DNA of 64,000 bases, taken from positions 310,001 through 374,000 of the forward strand of contig NZ_JACIEN010000005.1 in NCBI RefSeq assembly GCF_014196925.1, read 5' to 3'. Positions 60,478 through 64,000 of this stretch are shown one piece after another; within the stretch, counting starts at the first letter, position 1, and each line of letters starts with the position of its first letter. Under the pieces are notes generated by a model. The model saw only the letters and a program-made list of their open reading frames with translations, ran no database searches and was not told the origin of the DNA. Source of the DNA: Chelatococcus caeni (GTDB lineage: Bacteria > Pseudomonadota > Alphaproteobacteria > Rhizobiales > Beijerinckiaceae). The position numbers were made by a program, and so were the translations under genes.

Positions 60478-61295
60478 GCCCGGCTCCTCACGTTGTGCCT
60501 GAGATAGATCCAGGCGACGCTCGCGGTGATGAGGAGCGAGATGAGGCCGAGCGCATTGGCGACGCCGTAGTCGCGATAGGCGTTGAGGCGGAAGGCGATG
60601 TCGGCGGTGATCATGGTCGGCGACTGGGCGTTGATCATGAGCGGCACCGACAGCACCGACATCATGGTGACGAAGGACAGGACGAGCCCGACGATGAGCG
60701 TCGTCGCCACCTGCGGCACGACGATCTCGATGAGGATGCGCAGGCGCGAGGCGCCGAGGTTGCGCGCCGCCTCGATGGTGCCGCGGTCGAGCGAGGCCAT
60801 GGCGCCGGAGACGAGCAGGGCCACGAAGGGCGCCTGTTTCCAGACGAAGGCGATGACGATGCCGCGCCAGTCGAGGAAGCTCGTCGTCTCGAGCGGCGTC
60901 AGGATGCCGAGGGAGACGAGCGTGTTGTTCATCATGCCGTTCTTGGCGAGGAAGGTGCGCAGCACCTGGCCGACCACGATGAAGGGGATGAACAGCGGCC
61001 AGCGGTATAGCCAGCGCAGGATGGCGACGGCGACCGGATTCTCGCCGAGCGTGAGATAGCCGCCGATGGCGATGGCGACGAGGCCGATGATCGCCGTCGA
61101 CAGGCTGACGATGACGACGGTGAACAGGATATCCTGGCTGTAGAGCGCGAAGGCCTTGTCGAAATTGCCGAGCCCGTAGCGGCCCTCGACCTCGAAGGCA
61201 CCAACGACCGAGGCCGCGAGCGGCACGATGAAGAGCAGCGTGATCGTCGCCAGCGCCGGCAGGACGAGGATGAGGCCGAGGAGGCGTTTCGACAT
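60474..61295 (-). CDS. ABC transporter permease (PotB-like)
   Basis: 273-residue permease with six membrane segments and the inner-membrane component signature IEAARNLGASRLRILIEIVVPQVATTL. Coupled by ATGA with the second permease. Separated by 331 bp, mostly repeat sequence, from the binding-protein gene upstream. Confidence 0.93.
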   Translation of the reverse strand: MSKRLLGLILVLPALATITLLFIVPLAASVVGAFEVEGRYGLGNFDKAFALYSQDILFTVVIVSLSTAIIGLVAIAIGGYLTLGENPVAVAILRWLYRWPLFIPFIVVGQVLRTFLAKNGMMNNTLVSLGILTPLETTSFLDWRGIVIAFVWKQAPFVALLVSGAMASLDRGTIEAARNLGASRLRILIEIVVPQVATTLIVGLVLSFVTMMSVLSVPLMINAQSPTMITADIAFRLNAYRDYGVANALGLISLLITASVAWIYLRHNVRSRA

Positions 61296-61626
61296 GGGGT
61301 GATCCGGTTATGCGGCGAACATCATGGATGGGAGCTGCTAGTTCTCTTCCCTCACAGGAATAGGTCGGCCGTGTATGGCAAGAGTGGCACGGATCCTCCC
61401 CCGCACGGGGGAGGTGGCGCCGCGATGCGGCGACGGAGGGGGCACGCGATCGACATTTGCGCGTCGTTTCCGGCCGTGACCCCACCCGTCTCGGTCCTTC
61501 AGACCGATCCACCCTCCCCTGAAGGGGAGGGATCTGGCGCCGCACGTACCAATCACGATTGCTCGTCGTGCGGGGAAGGGAATTGCGGCGTCCGGGACCG
61601 TTGACACCGGGCGCCAATGGCCCCGC
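61296..61626. repeat. Repeat-rich spacer between binding-protein and permease genes
   Basis: 331 bp without a gene. It contains two hairpin-forming elements: CCTCCCCCGC/GGGGGAGG near 61387-61404, followed by a GGCGCCGCGATGCGGCGACG segment, and CCCTCCCCTGAAGGGGAGGG near 61512-61531. Their C-rich/G-rich architecture is like the units between urtA and urtB and in the nosZ-nosD gap. These are probably dispersed chromosomal intergenic repeats that modulate the transcript. Confidence 0.7.
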
Positions 61627-62763
61627 TCAGTTCGAGACCTGGCGCTCGTAGGCCTCGAGGATCGCGTTGTTGTAGGGCGCGATCGGGAAGGGCTTGCCGT
61701 TCTTGGCGAGGTCCTCCGGCGTGATGTCCTTGAACAGCTTGCTCCAGGTGGCCTCGTCGAGCTCGGCCTGGACGTGCTGGGCGTCGATGCCGGGATACCA
61801 GTTGAAGCGCTTGACGATGCCCTCGGCCTGCACCTTCGGGCTCGTCGCCATGGCGACGAACTTCTCGGCGAGCTCGCTGTTCGGGCTCTTCGCCGGCACC
61901 ACGTAGTGCATCGGCTGGCCGGGCATGCCGGGCTCGGGCAGCACGAGCTTGAGGTCCGGCGGCAGGCGCCCGTCCGCCTGCCAGGAATAGAACATGTCGA
62001 CCCACACCGGGCCCATGGCGATCTCGCCGCGGCTCAGGAGGTCGAGCGTGCCGGCGTTGCCGGGGGTGAGGGTCGCGTGGCTCGTGAAGTCCTTGAGGCT
62101 GGCGAGCGCCTTGTCCCACTTCTTCGTCTCGGCCTCCTCGAAGGGGCCGTTCTGCAGCTTGCCGGCGTCGCCCTCGCCGAAGGCGTAGACCCAGCCCATG
62201 ACGAAGCTGACGCCGGAGGCACCGCCCTTGATGCCGTTGTAGCCGAACTGCTTGGGGTTCGCCTTGGCCCATTCCGCGAGCTCGGCATAGCTCTTCGGCG
62301 GGTTGGCGAGGAGATTGGGGTTGTAGGCGAGCGCCGTCTGGCTGTTGAACATCGGCATGACATAGCCGCTCACCTTGGTGCCGAGCGCCATGTCGGCATT
62401 GCCGCGGGTGACGAGCTTGCCGCTCGGGATCTTGTCGCGGTAGGCCTCGAGATAGCCCGCCTCCACCATGGGGCCGGCGAACTTCTCGTGCACCACGGCG
62501 ACGTCGACATCCCACTTGGTGCTGCCGGCCTTCGACTGGGCCTCGAAGCGCTCGAGGATCTTCTGCGAGCCGGCATCGCCGGGGCCAGTGCCGACGACGC
62601 GCACCTTGGTGCCCGGGTTCTCCTTCTCGAACAGCGGCCCGAGATATTCGCTCACATATTCGACCATGTTCTGGTCGCCGGCGGTGACCACCGTGAGATC
62701 GGCTGCCGCGGCCGGAGTGGCCGCGAAGCCGAGGACGAGTGCTGCATTGAACAACGTTTTCAT
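61627..62763 (-). CDS. ABC transporter substrate-binding protein (family 1/PotD-like)
   Basis: 378-residue periplasmic protein with a Sec signal (MKTLFNAALVLGFAATPAAA-A). It contains LTVVTAGDQNMVEYVSEYLGPLFEKENPGTKVRV and SRGEIAMGPVWVDMFYSWQADG, matching iron/polyamine/phosphonate-type binding proteins. Substrate unknown. It follows the ATPase gene by 39 bp. Confidence 0.9.
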   Translation of the reverse strand: MKTLFNAALVLGFAATPAAAADLTVVTAGDQNMVEYVSEYLGPLFEKENPGTKVRVVGTGPGDAGSQKILERFEAQSKAGSTKWDVDVAVVHEKFAGPMVEAGYLEAYRDKIPSGKLVTRGNADMALGTKVSGYVMPMFNSQTALAYNPNLLANPPKSYAELAEWAKANPKQFGYNGIKGGASGVSFVMGWVYAFGEGDAGKLQNGPFEEAETKKWDKALASLKDFTSHATLTPGNAGTLDLLSRGEIAMGPVWVDMFYSWQADGRLPPDLKLVLPEPGMPGQPMHYVVPAKSPNSELAEKFVAMATSPKVQAEGIVKRFNWYPGIDAQHVQAELDEATWSKLFKDITPEDLAKNGKPFPIAPYNNAILEAYERQVSN

Positions 62764-62802
62764 TGCTCGGTCTCCGTTATGGTCGGGCGCGGGGGCCCGA
62801 TG

Positions 62803-63954
62803 TCAGGCTCCGGCCAGTTCGCTGGCCTTGTCTGTCTTGTGTCGGGAGGATCCGGCTGCGGCCGGTTCGGCGCCGGCCGGGCTGAACAGGAAGAGCGCCT
62901 CAGGCGGCACGCATACCTTCACGGCCGCGTCCGGGGCGAAGGCCTGCGGCGCGTCGACGAGGACGGTGTCGGGGCCGACGGCGACGGCGTGGCGCCAATG
63001 GCCGCCGGGATAGCTCGCGCTCTCGACGCGGCCGGGTAGAACCAGCGTGCCCTCCGGGATGTGCGCGGCATCGCCCGCCGGCACGAGCTCGGCCGCCTCG
63101 GCGCGGAAGCGGGCGACGACGGGTCCGTCGGCGAGCGGCCGCCCCGAGAGCGGCACAGAGCAGGGCTCGTTCGTTGGTCCGGCCGCGATGGCGAAGCGGT
63201 CGCCCGCGACGGTCCCGACGAGGCCGATGCGGTTCTCCGCGCCCATGAAGGCGGCGACGAAGGACGAGACGGGCCGGTTGTAGACCTCCTCCGGCGTGCC
63301 CGCCTGGGCGATGCGGCCGTTGTCGAGGATGACGATGCGGTCGGCCATCACCATGGCCTCCTCGCGGTCGTGCGTGACGTGGACGGCGGTGATGCCGAGC
63401 CGACGCTGCAGGGCGCGGATCTCGTGCCGCACGGAGAGGCGGATGCGCGCGTCGAGGTTCGACAGCGGCTCGTCGAGCAGCAGGATCTCGGGATCGATGG
63501 CGAGCGCCCGGCCGAGGGCGACGCGCTGGCGCTGGCCGCCCGAGAGTTCGGCCGGCTTGCGGCGCGACAGGCCGGTGAGGCCGAGCAGCGCCTCCATCTC
63601 CGCGACGCGCCGGGCGATCGCCTCGGCCGGCTGGCGCCGCAGCTTGAGCCCGTAGCCGATGTTCTGGGCCACGCTCATGTGCGGCCACAGGGCGTAGGAC
63701 TGGAAGACGAGGGCCATGCCCCGCTTGTCCGGCGGCAGGCGCGTCACGTCCCGCCCGGCGACCGCGACGGTCCCGGCGGAGGGCATCACGAAGCCGGCGA
63801 TCGTGCGGAGCAGGGTGGTCTTGCCGCAGCCGGAGGAGCCGAGCAGGGCGACGAACTCACCCTTGGCAATGGCGAGGTCGATGCCGTCGAGCACCGTTGT
63901 CGCGCCATACGCGACGCTCGCCTTCTTCACCTCGAGAAACGGCGCCAGTGTCAT
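62803..63954 (-). CDS. ABC transporter ATP-binding protein (PotA-like)
   Basis: 383-residue ATPase with C-terminal TOBE domain. Walker A GSSGCGKTTLLRTIAG, signature LSGGQRQRVALGRALA, Walker B ILLLDEPLSNLDA, H-loop VTHDREEAMV. ATG 63954 follows GGGGGCTCG. First gene of the importer operon; a 14-bp palindrome lies 12-25 bp upstream. Confidence 0.94.
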   Translation of the reverse strand: MTLAPFLEVKKASVAYGATTVLDGIDLAIAKGEFVALLGSSGCGKTTLLRTIAGFVMPSAGTVAVAGRDVTRLPPDKRGMALVFQSYALWPHMSVAQNIGYGLKLRRQPAEAIARRVAEMEALLGLTGLSRRKPAELSGGQRQRVALGRALAIDPEILLLDEPLSNLDARIRLSVRHEIRALQRRLGITAVHVTHDREEAMVMADRIVILDNGRIAQAGTPEEVYNRPVSSFVAAFMGAENRIGLVGTVAGDRFAIAAGPTNEPCSVPLSGRPLADGPVVARFRAEAAELVPAGDAAHIPEGTLVLPGRVESASYPGGHWRHAVAVGPDTVLVDAPQAFAPDAAVKVCVPPEALFLFSPAGAEPAAAGSSRHKTDKASELAGA

Positions 63955-63965
63955 CGAGCCCCCGT

Positions 63966-63979
63966 TGCACAGCTGTGCA
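63966..63979. promoter_or_regulatory. Perfect palindrome TGCACAGCTGTGCA, candidate LacI-type operator
   Basis: A 14-bp perfect dyad immediately before the first gene of an operon whose last gene is a LacI-family regulator. Size and symmetry fit a LacI/GalR dimer half-site pair, although the centre is GC rather than the usual CG. Confidence 0.55.
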
Positions 63980-64000
63980 TCGCGGTGCGGCGATGCCCTG

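Noticed and set aside
61338-61607. Short minus-strand ORF in the importer-operon spacer
   Set aside because: It runs through hairpin repeat sequence and its peptide is Arg/Pro/Gly-rich without a start signal; interpreted as repeat DNA.

Overview
The window is GC-rich (roughly two thirds or more G+C), densely coded chromosomal DNA. It most resembles a metabolically versatile alphaproteobacterium of the Hyphomicrobiales: a nosRZDFYLX cluster, many ABC importers with their own LacI/LysR regulators, a urea/amide uptake cluster, and GC-rich intergenic inverted-repeat elements. No rRNA, tRNA, CRISPR array, transposase or integrase was recognised. Genus cannot be fixed from this alone.

Layout. (1) 1-3964: the end of a polar amino-acid-type ABC importer (ATPase, binding protein) with a RidA protein, an M14-type zinc deacylase and a LacI regulator. 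(2) 3978-11780, minus strand: a receiver-kinase, an OmpR-type regulator, a large sensor kinase and an orphan peptide-type binding protein, followed by a nucleotide cyclase with a CxxCH haem motif. (3) 12135-23455: urtABCDE plus fmdA-fmdB on the minus strand, divergent from an unusual 1132-residue hybrid kinase (NCS1-permease-like domain, Cys-rich segment, HK, receiver) and its LuxR-type response regulator. (4) 23501-23929: an Ohr peroxidase with a 13-bp-arm palindromic operator. (5) 24093-33196: nosRZDFYLX for nitrous oxide reduction, with an FNR-like box before nosR. (6) 33614-38695: an Fsr-like efflux pump divergent from an AraC regulator, an ABC-2 exporter, and a RES-Xre toxin-antitoxin pair. 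(7) 38941-49367: a DUF3100-type two-gene membrane system with a beta-hydroxyacid dehydrogenase and aldehyde dehydrogenase, an MmgE/PrpD protein, and a CoA-transferase/acyl-CoA dehydrogenase/FAS1-like dehydratase set with two LysR regulators. (8) 49611-58564: a branched-chain-type ABC importer, aldehyde dehydrogenase, SDR, exported metallo-beta-lactamase-fold protein and CitE-like lyase. (9) 58570-63954, minus strand: a PotABCD-like importer with a LacI regulator.

How they fit. Regions 1, 7, 8 and 9 look like substrate-specific uptake and catabolic modules, each with a local regulator. Region 3 is a nitrogen-scavenging unit: urea or short-chain amides are imported and formamide is hydrolysed, probably under the transporter-like kinase next door. 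Region 5 is a complete N2O respiration unit, from electron delivery (NosR, flavinylated by NosX) to copper-site maturation (NosDFYL). Start codons were chosen from Shine-Dalgarno sequences, four-base ATGA overlaps and family length. All family assignments are by motif recognition without database searches.
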